From Oceanospirillaceae bacterium (GTDB lineage Bacteria; Pseudomonadota; Gammaproteobacteria; Pseudomonadales; Balneatricaceae): 64,000 nt of DNA. The notes under the pieces were generated by a model, which was given only the letters and a program-made list of their open reading frames with translations, was not told the origin of the DNA and searched no databases. The stretch lies in assembly GCA_029938085.1 (NCBI GenBank), contig JAPYOS010000006.1, positions 124,001 through 188,000 of the forward strand. The letters run 5' to 3'. Numbering within the stretch: the first letter of the stretch is position 1; each line of letters begins with the position of its first letter. The position numbers and the translations under genes are program-made. Shown here piece after piece: positions 55,569 to 64,000 of the stretch.

Positions 55569-58342
55569 ATGCCACCATAGATAACCTTGTTACCATCTAC
55601 ATTGACGGCAGCGCCTATCAAGTGAAGGCGGGGGGTCACTTACTGGAAACCTGCCTTGGTTTGGCCAAAGACTTACCCTATTTTTGTTGGCATCCAGCCT
55701 TGGGCTCAGTGGGTTCATGCCGCCAATGTGCAGTGCAGTTGTACCAAGACGCAGAAGATCAACGAGGCCGTATGGTGATGGCCTGTATGACGCCGGTTGC
55801 GGAAGGCATGCGAGTGAGTCTGTCAGCGACCATGGCCAGTCAGTTCCGTAAGCAATGTATAGAAGTCACCATGGCCAATCACCCTCATGATTGTCCCGTA
55901 TGTGAAGAAGGCGGTGAGTGCCATTTGCAAGATATGACGTTGCAATCGGGCCACACTCAAAGGCGCCATAAAGGGCATAAAAAGACCTACCATAACCAAG
56001 ATTTGGGGCCATGTGTAGGCCACGAAATGAACCGCTGTATTAGCTGTTACCGTTGTGTCAGGTTTTATCAAGATTATGCGGGTGGCGATGATTTGGTGGT
56101 GCTTGGTAGCCGAGAAAATGTATATTTTGGTCGTCATCAAGACGGCTGTTTAACTAGCCACTTTAGTGGCAATTTAGCTGAAGTATGCCCCACAGGTGTG
56201 TTTTACGACAAAGTAGTGAGCGACAGCTATACGCGCAAGTGGGATTTGCAATCGGCCCCCAGTATTTGTAGCCACTGCAGCTTAGGCTGTAACGTGTCGG
56301 TGGGAGAGCGCCAAGGGCAGGTGAAGCGCGTGACTAACCGCTACCATAGCCAAGTGAATGGTTACTTTATTTGTGATAAAGGTCGCTATGGATTTGCCCA
56401 TAGCAATAGTGATCAAGGGTTGTATCAAGCCCAAGTTCAGCCATTGGGTGACACTAAAAAAGTCACCTGTGATACGTTACATGGCCTAGACTATGTGGCC
56501 CAAATCATGAATGAATTAGGCGCCGAAAACGTTTTTGGTTTAGGTTCGCCACGGGCCTCGGTGGAAGAAAACTTTGCTTTACAGAGTGTGGTCGGCAAAG
56601 CGAATTTTTACGCAGGGCATAACGCTATACAAGACGCCATTCAAACGCAAGTGTTACATCAACTTACCCAGCCAGACATTTACACACCAAGTCTCAAACA
56701 AATTGAGCAAGCCGATGCCATTGTTATTATCGGTGAAGACCTCTTACATACAGCACCACGTATGGCGTTGAGCGTGCGCCAAGCCAGCCGTAACTTAGGT
56801 TTTGCTAAAGCAGCGGCCATAGGTATTCCTAAATGGCAGGACGAACCTGTTCGTATTCATACCCAAAACCAACTGAGCCCCATCATTAGCGTTACCAGTG
56901 CCGCCACCGACTTGGATGACATTAGCAGTCAATGTGTGCACCTTGCTCCAAATGACATGTGTGACTTTGCACGAGCCTTGGCTAGCGCCGTTGAGGGCCA
57001 GTTTGATGGCAGCGGGCTATCTGCCAAGCTACATGAACAAGTGCAGCAAAGCCTTGCTTTACTGGCTGGCGCAAAACGTCCTCTGGTGATCAGTGGTGCC
57101 AGTAGCCAGAGCCCCGAGTTAATTGATTTGGCGGCGCAACTGGCGTTAGCTTTAGGCCGTCAGAGTGGGTCCGAGGCTTGGCTCAGCTACGCTTTGGAAG
57201 CGGCCAACAGTATGGGTTTAGGGTTGCTCAACAAGGACCCTAAACATGTGGGTGACCTAGCGCTTCGAGTACAGCAACAAAGCACACCCAGCGCACTCAT
57301 CGTATTACAAACCGACCTGTTTGCCCTCTCTACGCAGGCCGCGGCCTTGTGTGAAAATTTGCGTCATTTGGTGGTGTTGGATCAGTTGCCCAGTGCCACC
57401 AGTGACCAAGCTGATGTGGTGATTGCTTGCGCCAGCTCGTTTGAAACGGAAGGCACTTATGTCAATAACGAGGGTCGCGCGCAACGTTACTTCTCTGTAC
57501 ATGACAAACAGAGCCGGCCTGATGCCTGGCGAAGCTTGACCAATTTAGCAGCAATGGTGATTCAAGCTGGCCCTTGTAGCGACGCCGTCACACAATTGGC
57601 TAGTTGTACTAAATTTGATGACCTGTGCCACCTTGTAAGCCAACAAGGTGGCGAGTTCGCCCATTGGTGTGACGTTGCTCCCAGTGCGGACTTCCGCATT
57701 GCTGGCATGAAGATTCCACGCCAAACCCATAGAGCATCGGGTCGAACCAGTTTGTATGCGAATGAGAACGTCAGTGAATCCAAGCAGCCAGAAGACGCTG
57801 ATTCAGCTTTGGGTTTTACCATGGAAGGCACTCCTATAAACAAACCCAGTGCGCTTATACCACAGGTTTGGAGTCCAGGCTGGAATTCCAACGAAGCAAT
57901 CAACAAATTCCAGCAAGAAATCAATGGCCCCCTCAAGGGTGGTGAGGCCGGACTTAGGCTATTGGACATAAGCCCTAACCTGCCATTAGCTGCAGCTGCA
58001 CTTATCCCTAGTATTACCATTGGTGCAGGGCAAATACTGGCCCACACTCAGAATCACTTGTTTGCCAGCGATCGGGCTAGTGCTTTAAGCGCGGCCCTAA
58101 AACAGCGCAGTACGGTCATTAGTGCACGCATGCACCCAGACACCGCAGCAGCCATGGGGTTGGTCGATGGGGCCGAGGTTTGTGTGGCCTTAGCGCAAGC
58201 TCAGTGGCTGTTGCCGTTAACCGTTGATGCGTCTATGGCGGTGGACTTATTGCTGTTGCCGAGCCAGTACCAAGCGCCCATTAGCGCGGGTCATCTACCT
58301 GCGGCAGTCAACCTGAGCGCGGTAACGCAGGAGGTCAACTAA
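55565..58342 (+). CDS. nuoG: NADH-quinone oxidoreductase subunit G
   Basis: A 925-aa iron-sulfur subunit. The N-terminus carries the N1b [2Fe-2S] site (CWHPALGSVGSCRQC), then HPHDCPVCEEGGEC (N5 with its His ligand) and CISCYRC with CPTG (N4). A further CSHCSLGC…C motif gives the additional N7 cluster found in E. coli and Pseudomonas. The remainder is the degenerate molybdopterin-oxidoreductase-like domain without a cofactor. It is a normal, full-length NuoG. Confidence 0.96.
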   Translation: MNATIDNLVTIYIDGSAYQVKAGGHLLETCLGLAKDLPYFCWHPALGSVGSCRQCAVQLYQDAEDQRGRMVMACMTPVAEGMRVSLSATMASQFRKQCIEVTMANHPHDCPVCEEGGECHLQDMTLQSGHTQRRHKGHKKTYHNQDLGPCVGHEMNRCISCYRCVRFYQDYAGGDDLVVLGSRENVYFGRHQDGCLTSHFSGNLAEVCPTGVFYDKVVSDSYTRKWDLQSAPSICSHCSLGCNVSVGERQGQVKRVTNRYHSQVNGYFICDKGRYGFAHSNSDQGLYQAQVQPLGDTKKVTCDTLHGLDYVAQIMNELGAENVFGLGSPRASVEENFALQSVVGKANFYAGHNAIQDAIQTQVLHQLTQPDIYTPSLKQIEQADAIVIIGEDLLHTAPRMALSVRQASRNLGFAKAAAIGIPKWQDEPVRIHTQNQLSPIISVTSAATDLDDISSQCVHLAPNDMCDFARALASAVEGQFDGSGLSAKLHEQVQQSLALLAGAKRPLVISGASSQSPELIDLAAQLALALGRQSGSEAWLSYALEAANSMGLGLLNKDPKHVGDLALRVQQQSTPSALIVLQTDLFALSTQAAALCENLRHLVVLDQLPSATSDQADVVIACASSFETEGTYVNNEGRAQRYFSVHDKQSRPDAWRSLTNLAAMVIQAGPCSDAVTQLASCTKFDDLCHLVSQQGGEFAHWCDVAPSADFRIAGMKIPRQTHRASGRTSLYANENVSESKQPEDADSALGFTMEGTPINKPSALIPQVWSPGWNSNEAINKFQQEINGPLKGGEAGLRLLDISPNLPLAAAALIPSITIGAGQILAHTQNHLFASDRASALSAALKQRSTVISARMHPDTAAAMGLVDGAEVCVALAQAQWLLPLTVDASMAVDLLLLPSQYQAPISAGHLPAAVNLSAVTQEVN

Positions 58343-58343
58343 C

Positions 58344-59294
58344 ATGAGTCCGGTAATGTATAACTTACTCAACGTGGTGCTGATCCTTGTATGTGTCGTG
58401 TTTGGAGCAGCTTTGTTAACGTGGCTAGAACGGCGTTTACTGGGTATTTGGCAAGACCGATATGGTCCAAACCGAGTGGGCCCTTTTGGCACCTTACAAA
58501 TTGTTGCTGACATGATTAAGCTGTTAATGAAACAAGATTGGGTGCCGCCATTTGCGGACCGGCTGATTTTTATTGTGGCACCGGCTTTTGCAATGTTTGT
58601 CGTGGTGGCAGCGTTTGCGGTGATACCCATGGCGCCAGGCGTGGGAGTGGTCGATTTAAACATTGGGTTATTGTTCTTTTTGGCCATGACGTCGCTGGGG
58701 GTTTATGCGGTGATGTTTGGTGCTTATGCCTCGGACAACAAGTACGCCATGCTGGGCGGTTTGAGGGCAGCGGCGCAAATGGTGAGTTACGAAGTATTTA
58801 TGGGTTTGTCTCTGATGGGTGTGGTGATGCTGGCAGGCACCTTTAATCTACGCGAACTGGTATTGGCACAGGCCGATGGTTGGTTTATTGGGCCACAAAT
58901 CGTCGGCTTCTTTATCTTTTTTATGGCCGGCATTGCAGAAAGTCATCGTACACCCTTTGACCTGCCAGAAGCCGAACACGAATTGACTGCGGGTTTTCAT
59001 ACGGAATATTCCGGCATGAAGTTTGCCATGTTTTTTATTGGCGAATACGTCAGCGTACTCATGAGCGCGGCCATGATCACCGTGTTGTTTTTTGGCGGCT
59101 GGTTGGGGCCGGCTTGGTTCCCTCCATTAGGCTGGTTTTTGCTCAAAACAATGGCTTTAGTGCTGTTGATGATTTTGATTAGAGGGTCATTACCACGCCC
59201 AAGGTATGATCAACTAATGTCTTTCGGCTGGAAATTCATGTTGCCATTAGCACTGGTCAACTTATTGATTACCGGCGCTTTAATACTTATATAG
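58344..59294 (+). CDS. nuoH: NADH-quinone oxidoreductase subunit H
   Basis: A 316-aa membrane subunit with eight predicted helices. It shows LTWLERRLLGIWQDRYGPNRVGPFG and the charged loop GIAESHRTPFDLPEAEHELTAGF that lines the quinone cavity. An AGGAGG ribosome binding site precedes the ATG. Confidence 0.98.
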   Translation: MSPVMYNLLNVVLILVCVVFGAALLTWLERRLLGIWQDRYGPNRVGPFGTLQIVADMIKLLMKQDWVPPFADRLIFIVAPAFAMFVVVAAFAVIPMAPGVGVVDLNIGLLFFLAMTSLGVYAVMFGAYASDNKYAMLGGLRAAAQMVSYEVFMGLSLMGVVMLAGTFNLRELVLAQADGWFIGPQIVGFFIFFMAGIAESHRTPFDLPEAEHELTAGFHTEYSGMKFAMFFIGEYVSVLMSAAMITVLFFGGWLGPAWFPPLGWFLLKTMALVLLMILIRGSLPRPRYDQLMSFGWKFMLPLALVNLLITGALILI

Positions 59295-59307
59295 GAGGCG
59301 GGATTAG

Positions 59308-59874
59308 ATGAAACAGAAGACCGGCCTTGGCCAATATATATACATCGTTTGGGACTATTTTTATAGCAATATAGTGACCTTGGTGAAGGTGGCTTCCCAT
59401 ACGTTCACCAAAGCAGATACGGTTGAATATCCAGAGCAAATGCCTTATTTGGCACCGCGTTTTAGGGGCCGCATCGTGCTCACTAGAGACCCCACAGGTG
59501 AAGAGCGCTGTGTGGCCTGTAATCTATGTGCCAGCGCCTGTCCTACGGATTGTATTTCGTTACAAAAAACCGAAGATGAGAGTGGTCGCTGGTCGGCCGA
59601 ATATTTCCGCATTAATTTTTCTCGTTGTGTATTTTGCGGTATGTGTGAGGAAGCCTGCCCCACCTATGCTATTCAGCTGACTCAAGATTTTGAACTGGCC
59701 GAGTATGAGCGCCAAAATATGGTTTACGAAAAACAACATTTGCTCATTGATGGCCCAGGTAAACACCCTGATTATAATTTTTATGAGCTCAGTGGCAAGG
59801 CGGTATCCGGTCGAGCGAAAGGTGCGGGTACCCAAGAAGCAGAGCCGGTCAACCTAAAGAGTTTGTTGCCGTGA
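59308..59874 (+). CDS. nuoI: NADH-quinone oxidoreductase subunit I
   Basis: A 188-aa ferredoxin-like subunit with two [4Fe-4S] clusters (N6a, N6b): C68-C71-C74-C78 and C107-C110-C113-C117. It connects the hydrophilic arm to NuoB. The start has AGGAGG upstream. Confidence 0.98.
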   Translation: MKQKTGLGQYIYIVWDYFYSNIVTLVKVASHTFTKADTVEYPEQMPYLAPRFRGRIVLTRDPTGEERCVACNLCASACPTDCISLQKTEDESGRWSAEYFRINFSRCVFCGMCEEACPTYAIQLTQDFELAEYERQNMVYEKQHLLIDGPGKHPDYNFYELSGKAVSGRAKGAGTQEAEPVNLKSLLP

Positions 59875-59896
59875 GCGCGCATACAGGAGCACAATC

Positions 59897-60451
59897 ATGA
59901 TCTGGGCCTACCTCTATAATATTGTGTTTTATGCAAGCTGTGGTGTCACCGTGCTGGCCACCATACTGATGATTAGTCGCCACAATGCGGTGCATGCGTT
60001 GCTGTATTTGATTATATCTTCTTTGTCCTTGGCTATTATTTTTTATTTGCTTGGTGCAGCCTTTGCCGCGGCCTTAGAAGTCATTGTTTATGCCGGTGCG
60101 GTGATGATCCTCTTTGTGTTCGTGGTGATGATGCTCAACCAAGGCCAGCGTTCGGCAGCACACGAAGCCGCTTGGCTGCCAGCCAGGGGCTGGATTTTGC
60201 CTTCTGTACTGGCTGCCATTTTGCTGTCTTTGTTACTTATCGGTATGTATAGCGACCAACCATTACAACCTTATGGTGTACATGGTGTGGCGGTTAAAGA
60301 CGTGGGTATTGCCTTATTTGGCCCTTACGTGCTGGTGGTGGAACTGTCATCATTTTTGCTTTTGTCAGGCCTTATCGGCGCTTTCCACATTGCCCGTAAA
60401 ATGCCGTCCCACATGAGCTCCAACGAGCTAGAGGAGGTGGACCATGGATAG
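59897..60451 (+). CDS. nuoJ: NADH-quinone oxidoreductase subunit J
   Basis: A 184-aa membrane subunit with five predicted helices, including the conserved third helix segment EVIVYAGAVMILFVFVVMML with its pi-bulge region. It overlaps nuoK by eight bases. The CAGGAG ribosome binding site is well placed. Confidence 0.97.
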   Translation: MIWAYLYNIVFYASCGVTVLATILMISRHNAVHALLYLIISSLSLAIIFYLLGAAFAAALEVIVYAGAVMILFVFVVMMLNQGQRSAAHEAAWLPARGWILPSVLAAILLSLLLIGMYSDQPLQPYGVHGVAVKDVGIALFGPYVLVVELSSFLLLSGLIGAFHIARKMPSHMSSNELEEVDHG

Positions 60452-60752
60452 CCAATATATAGATCATGCCATGGTGCTCGCTGGCATCTTGTTTTGCTTA
60501 GGTTTGGTAGGCGTTATGGTACGCCGTAACCTGCTGTTTATGATGATTTCCATTGAGGTCATGTTGAATGCGGCGGGACTCGCATTTATTGCTGCAGGCT
60601 CCGCATGGGGTCAGCCCGAAGGGCAAATTATGTTTCTTGCGGTGATTACCTTAGGTGCGGCAGAAGTGGCCGTGGGGTTGGGACTGACGTTGCTGCTGTT
60701 CCGTCACCACAACAGTGTCAATGTCGATCAATTGAATCAGTTACGAGGCTAG
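60444..60752 (+). CDS. nuoK: NADH-quinone oxidoreductase subunit K
   Basis: A 102-aa Mrp-type small membrane subunit with three helices and the two conserved buried glutamates (in SIEVMLNAAG and LGAAEVAVGLG) used in proton transfer. The start lies inside nuoJ. Confidence 0.97.
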   Translation: MDSQYIDHAMVLAGILFCLGLVGVMVRRNLLFMMISIEVMLNAAGLAFIAAGSAWGQPEGQIMFLAVITLGAAEVAVGLGLTLLLFRHHNSVNVDQLNQLRG

Positions 60753-60761
60753 GAGAACGTG

Positions 60762-62591
60762 ATGCAACAGTTGTGGCTTATCCCTTGCTTGCCGTTAGTG
60801 GGCTTTTTGCTGTTGGTGTTGGGCCATGGGCGTTGCAGCCGTTCGGCAGCACGGTTGGTGGGTGTGGGGTCGGTAGCGATGGCTGCCTTGGTCACACTGT
60901 GGGTGGCGCTCGATTTTTATAGCCCTGGCGCAGCCCAATCCTATCAAGTGGAACTTTGGCCTTGGTTCAGTGCAGGCGCGCTGGAGGTGAGTTTTGGGCT
61001 CTATTTAGACGGCTTGTCGTTGAGTATGTTGTTCGTCATTACTGGGGTCGGTAGTTTGATCCACTGGTATGCGTCAGGCTACATGTGGCAAGACCCAGAT
61101 TATCAGCGTTTTTTCGCCTATATGAACCTATTCGTCGCAGCCATGCTCATGCTGGTATTGGCAGACAATTTGGTGCTGCTATTTTTAGGCTGGGAAGGTG
61201 TGGGCTTGTGTAGTTTCTTACTTATTGGTTTCTGGCACCAAGACCCCGCTAATGGTTATGCCGCGCGTAAAGCCTTTGTGGTCACCCGAGTGGGCGACAC
61301 TGCCTTTGCTATAGGCCTATTTTTATTGTTCCGAGAATTAGGTACCTTAGACTTGCCGACCATCATGGCCTTAGCGCCTGAGCAATTTGTTATGGGTGCT
61401 AATCGCCCCACTCTTATTGCTGCCCTTTTATTAGCCGGTGCGGTGGGTAAGTCGGCGCAGTTACCATTACATACCTGGTTACCCGACGCGATGGCGGGTC
61501 CGACGCCGGTAAGTGCCTTGATTCATGCCGCGACGATGGTAACCGCCGGGGTTTATCTTATTGCTCGAACCCACGAGGTGTTTTTGCAAGCCCCAGACGT
61601 ATTGCTGGTGGTGGCTTTTATCGGCCTGTTTACCTTATTGATCTCCGGCTTTACGGCCCTCAATCAGACCGACATCAAACGCGTGCTCGCCTACTCGACC
61701 ATGAGTCAAATTGGCTATATGTTTTTTGCCTTAGGGGTGGGAGCTTGGAACGAGAGTGTATTTCACTTGATGACCCATGCCTTGTTCAAAGCCTTGTTAT
61801 TTATGACCGCGGGTTCAATTATATTGGCCATGCACCATGAACAGGATATTCGTTCGATGGGTGGGTTGCGACGCCAATTACCGGTGCCTTTTTGGTGTTT
61901 TGTCATTGGTAGCGCATGTTTAGTAGCATTACCACCGACCTCGGGGTTCTTTAGTAAAGAAGCCATACTCAATGCCAGCTGGCAACTGCCAGGTTATGGC
62001 CCTTGGTTATGGGCAGGCGGCGTTTTAGGCGCATTCATCACCGCTATTTATAGTTTTAGGCTCCTGTTTATGGTGTTTTTTGGTCCTCAAAAAGCCCAGC
62101 CCCACGAGCCTAAAGGTTGGCAGTTCCACCCGCCTCTAATGATCTTAGCCGCCTTGTCGTTGGTAGCAGGTTGGTTTGTATTACCCACTGGACCAGTGTT
62201 GCCGGCGTCGCCTGCTGGCCACCCGCCCACGTGGACTATCGTGGTGGCTATTGCCATGCCGTTGCTGGGTATCGGTATTGCGTATCAGGTTTATGTGCGT
62301 CATCAATGGCAGGGCTTGCGTTTAGCTCAGTGGCCGCAATTACGCCAATTCTTGTTTCAAGGGTGGGGTTTTGACGGCCTGTACCAGCGACTATTGTTAA
62401 CCCCATTTACCGCCCTGGCGCTGGTCAACCGTCACGATATTATTGACGGGGTACCTAAATTATTGATTCAGCTAAGTCGCTTTTTACACGGCCTATTTAG
62501 CCAATTACAAAATGGCCAATTGCGATTTTATATTGCCACCTTAGCCAGTGCCGCCATTATTGTTTTGGCCTTGGCACTCAAGGTGTTGTAG
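60762..62591 (+). CDS. nuoL: NADH-quinone oxidoreductase subunit L
   Basis: A 609-aa antiporter-like proton-pumping subunit. It contains GWEGVGLCSFLLIGFW, KSAQLPLHTWLPDAMAGPTPVSALIHAATMV-type sequence with the key Lys and the lateral helix near the C-terminus. ATG 60762 is preferred over GTG 60759 because AGGAGA then lies at the proper distance. Confidence 0.97.
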   Translation: MQQLWLIPCLPLVGFLLLVLGHGRCSRSAARLVGVGSVAMAALVTLWVALDFYSPGAAQSYQVELWPWFSAGALEVSFGLYLDGLSLSMLFVITGVGSLIHWYASGYMWQDPDYQRFFAYMNLFVAAMLMLVLADNLVLLFLGWEGVGLCSFLLIGFWHQDPANGYAARKAFVVTRVGDTAFAIGLFLLFRELGTLDLPTIMALAPEQFVMGANRPTLIAALLLAGAVGKSAQLPLHTWLPDAMAGPTPVSALIHAATMVTAGVYLIARTHEVFLQAPDVLLVVAFIGLFTLLISGFTALNQTDIKRVLAYSTMSQIGYMFFALGVGAWNESVFHLMTHALFKALLFMTAGSIILAMHHEQDIRSMGGLRRQLPVPFWCFVIGSACLVALPPTSGFFSKEAILNASWQLPGYGPWLWAGGVLGAFITAIYSFRLLFMVFFGPQKAQPHEPKGWQFHPPLMILAALSLVAGWFVLPTGPVLPASPAGHPPTWTIVVAIAMPLLGIGIAYQVYVRHQWQGLRLAQWPQLRQFLFQGWGFDGLYQRLLLTPFTALALVNRHDIIDGVPKLLIQLSRFLHGLFSQLQNGQLRFYIATLASAAIIVLALALKVL

Positions 62592-62632
62592 GTGAATAAG
62601 GCAGCTATGAAGGCAAGGGGAGAATAGACACG

Positions 62633-64000
62633 ATGCAACTACTCGGCATTATTATCAGCCTATTAGGCGGTGGCGTTTTAGCCTTACTGGTGGGGCGTCA
62701 ATCAGCCTCTGCTAGTCGCTGGCTTAGTTTGGTGAGTTTAGCCGTGGCGAGCGTGTTTTACGCCAGCCTTTGGTTTGATACCACAGACCCACAAGCCACG
62801 TCGCTGTGGTTGTTGCATATGGATTGGCCATGGATTGCGCGCTTTGGCATTCACGTGTTGTTGGCTACGGATGGCTTGAGTTTAGTGCTTATTGGTTTGA
62901 CCTTGGTGCTGGGCTACGTGGCATTGTTGTCGGCCTGGCATGAGATTAACCACCGATGTGGGCTGTTTTATCTTAACTTTCTGTTTACTTTGGCGGGTGT
63001 GGTGGGGGTATTTAGTGCCTTAGATTTATTCCTCTTCTTTGTATTTTGGGAAGTGATGTTGGTGCCTATGTTTCTCATCATCGCGATATGGGGCCACGAA
63101 GGTCGGCGCTATGCCGCCACCAAGTTTTTTATCTATACCCAAGCCAGTAGTTTGTTGATGTTAGCTGCCATGGTGGGGTTGGTATTGTTAAACCAACAAC
63201 AAACAGGCGTTTGGAGCTTTTCTTGGTTTACCCTAACTCAAACTGACACCAGTGGCAGCCTAGGTATGTGGTTGATGTTAGGTTTTTACGTGGCTTTCTT
63301 AGTTAAATTACCAGGTCTGCCGGTGCACAATTGGCTACCCGATGCCCATACTCAAGCACCTACGCCGGGCAGTATCTTGTTAGCCGGTATTTTATTAAAA
63401 ACCGGCGCTTATGGTTTACTGCGTTTTGTGTGGCCTTTGTTTCCTGATGCAGCCTCGACATTTGCGCCTATTGCCATGGGTTTAGGTGTATTAAGCGTGT
63501 TGTATGCCGCCAAACTAGCCTTTGCTCAAAATGACCTAAAACGTCTCATTGCCTATACCTCCATTAGCCACATGGGGTTTGTTAGTTTAGGTATATTTGC
63601 ATGGAATCACCTCAGTTTGCAGGGCACGGTCATGCAAATGGTGGGTCATGGTTTGAGTTCTGCTGGGCTATTTGCTATTGCCGGTTTGCTGCAGCAGCGC
63701 TTGCACACCCGAGACTTGGATAAAATGGGCGGTTTGTGGGGTCAAATGCCAAAACTGGCTGCCTTGAGTATGTTGTTTGCAGTGGCTGCCTTAGGGTTGC
63801 CGGGCTTAGCCAACTTTATCGGCGAATTTATGGTTTTGTTAGGTGTGTTCCAAGTAGCGCCTTGGGCGGCCTCGTTGGCTGCCTTGGGCATGATTCTGGC
63901 GCCTGTTTATGCATTAATTATCATGCAAAAAGGTTTTTTTGGTGCCTCTCTGGGTACCCAGACGGTAGGCACAACCGAGGTGCTGGATTTGAATACACGC
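62633..64000 (+). CDS. nuoM: NADH-quinone oxidoreductase subunit M (truncated by window end)
   Basis: The first 456 codons of the antiporter-like subunit M are present and the frame is open to the window edge. It shows FWEVMLVPMFLIIAIWG, the KLPGLPVHNWLPDAHTQAPTPGS helix and SHMGFVSLGIF, all NuoM motifs with the conserved Glu and Lys of the proton path. The gene continues to the right; about 50 residues should be missing. GGGGAGAA precedes the ATG. Confidence 0.96.
   Translation, partial: MQLLGIIISLLGGGVLALLVGRQSASASRWLSLVSLAVASVFYASLWFDTTDPQATSLWLLHMDWPWIARFGIHVLLATDGLSLVLIGLTLVLGYVALLSAWHEINHRCGLFYLNFLFTLAGVVGVFSALDLFLFFVFWEVMLVPMFLIIAIWGHEGRRYAATKFFIYTQASSLLMLAAMVGLVLLNQQQTGVWSFSWFTLTQTDTSGSLGMWLMLGFYVAFLVKLPGLPVHNWLPDAHTQAPTPGSILLAGILLKTGAYGLLRFVWPLFPDAASTFAPIAMGLGVLSVLYAAKLAFAQNDLKRLIAYTSISHMGFVSLGIFAWNHLSLQGTVMQMVGHGLSSAGLFAIAGLLQQRLHTRDLDKMGGLWGQMPKLAALSMLFAVAALGLPGLANFIGEFMVLLGVFQVAPWAASLAALGMILAPVYALIIMQKGFFGASLGTQTVGTTEVLDLNTR

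Overview
The window is 64 kb of a gammaproteobacterial chromosome of about 50% GC, with no sign of plasmid, phage or insertion sequence. Gene order points to the Pseudomonas/Oceanospirillales side of the class. Four arrangements, recalled from Pseudomonas, support this: gpmI / rhodanese-grxC-secB / trmL-ntrC-ntrB-glnA; rpmE / priA-argS-SPOR-hslV-hslU; rpoH-ftsX-ftsE-ftsY / rsmD; and an aru-type (two-subunit AstA) arginine succinyltransferase pathway with a large NAD-glutamate dehydrogenase and an AraC-type ArgR. A marine Oceanospirillales-like bacterium is my best guess; the species cannot be named from this sequence.

Layout. 1-8.2 kb: gpmI (partial), redox and export genes (rhodanese, grxC, secB), trmL, and the nitrogen-control block glnA-ntrB-ntrC. 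glnA has a consensus sigma-54 promoter and two NtrC-like sites; typA diverges from it. 8.3-16.4 kb: a lipoprotein, a PHA-system protein, the heat-shock protease hslVU with a sigma-32-like promoter, an FtsN-like SPOR protein, argS, priA and rpmE with a structured leader. 16.5-26.8 kb: a SulP transporter, ybbP-ybbA diverging from tesA, rpoH, ftsX-ftsE-ftsY and rsmD. 26.8-40.4 kb: an arginine catabolic island transcribed leftward as gdhB, astC, an M20 hydrolase, aruF, aruG, astD and astB, with argR divergent. 40.4-50.4 kb: marC, sdaA with an XRE-cupin regulator, rdgB, hemW, DUF4426, an unlisted 37-aa membrane peptide, an SDR, yggT, xseB-ispA-dxs and a CBS protein. 50.7-64 kb: the complex I operon nuoA to nuoM with fused nuoCD; nuoM runs off the end.

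How the genes work together. The arginine island would turn arginine into glutamate by the succinyltransferase route and glutamate into 2-oxoglutarate by GdhB. NtrBC and GlnA at the left end control re-assimilation of the released ammonium. The arginine cluster has every step except the M14-family desuccinylase AstE. An M20 hydrolase resembling glutamate carboxypeptidase, with all metal and catalytic residues present, sits inside the operon and is the obvious candidate for that step. This is the most interesting functional hypothesis here.

Most of the window is conserved housekeeping DNA. Beyond the M20 gene, the main oddities are a perfect 21-bp hairpin over the ftsX stop codon, a 10-bp hairpin whose loop is exactly the SPOR-gene stop codon, a Shine-Dalgarno-sequestering hairpin in the rpmE leader, a DXS lacking about 33 residues of its usual internal loop, and a CGFC glutaredoxin active site.
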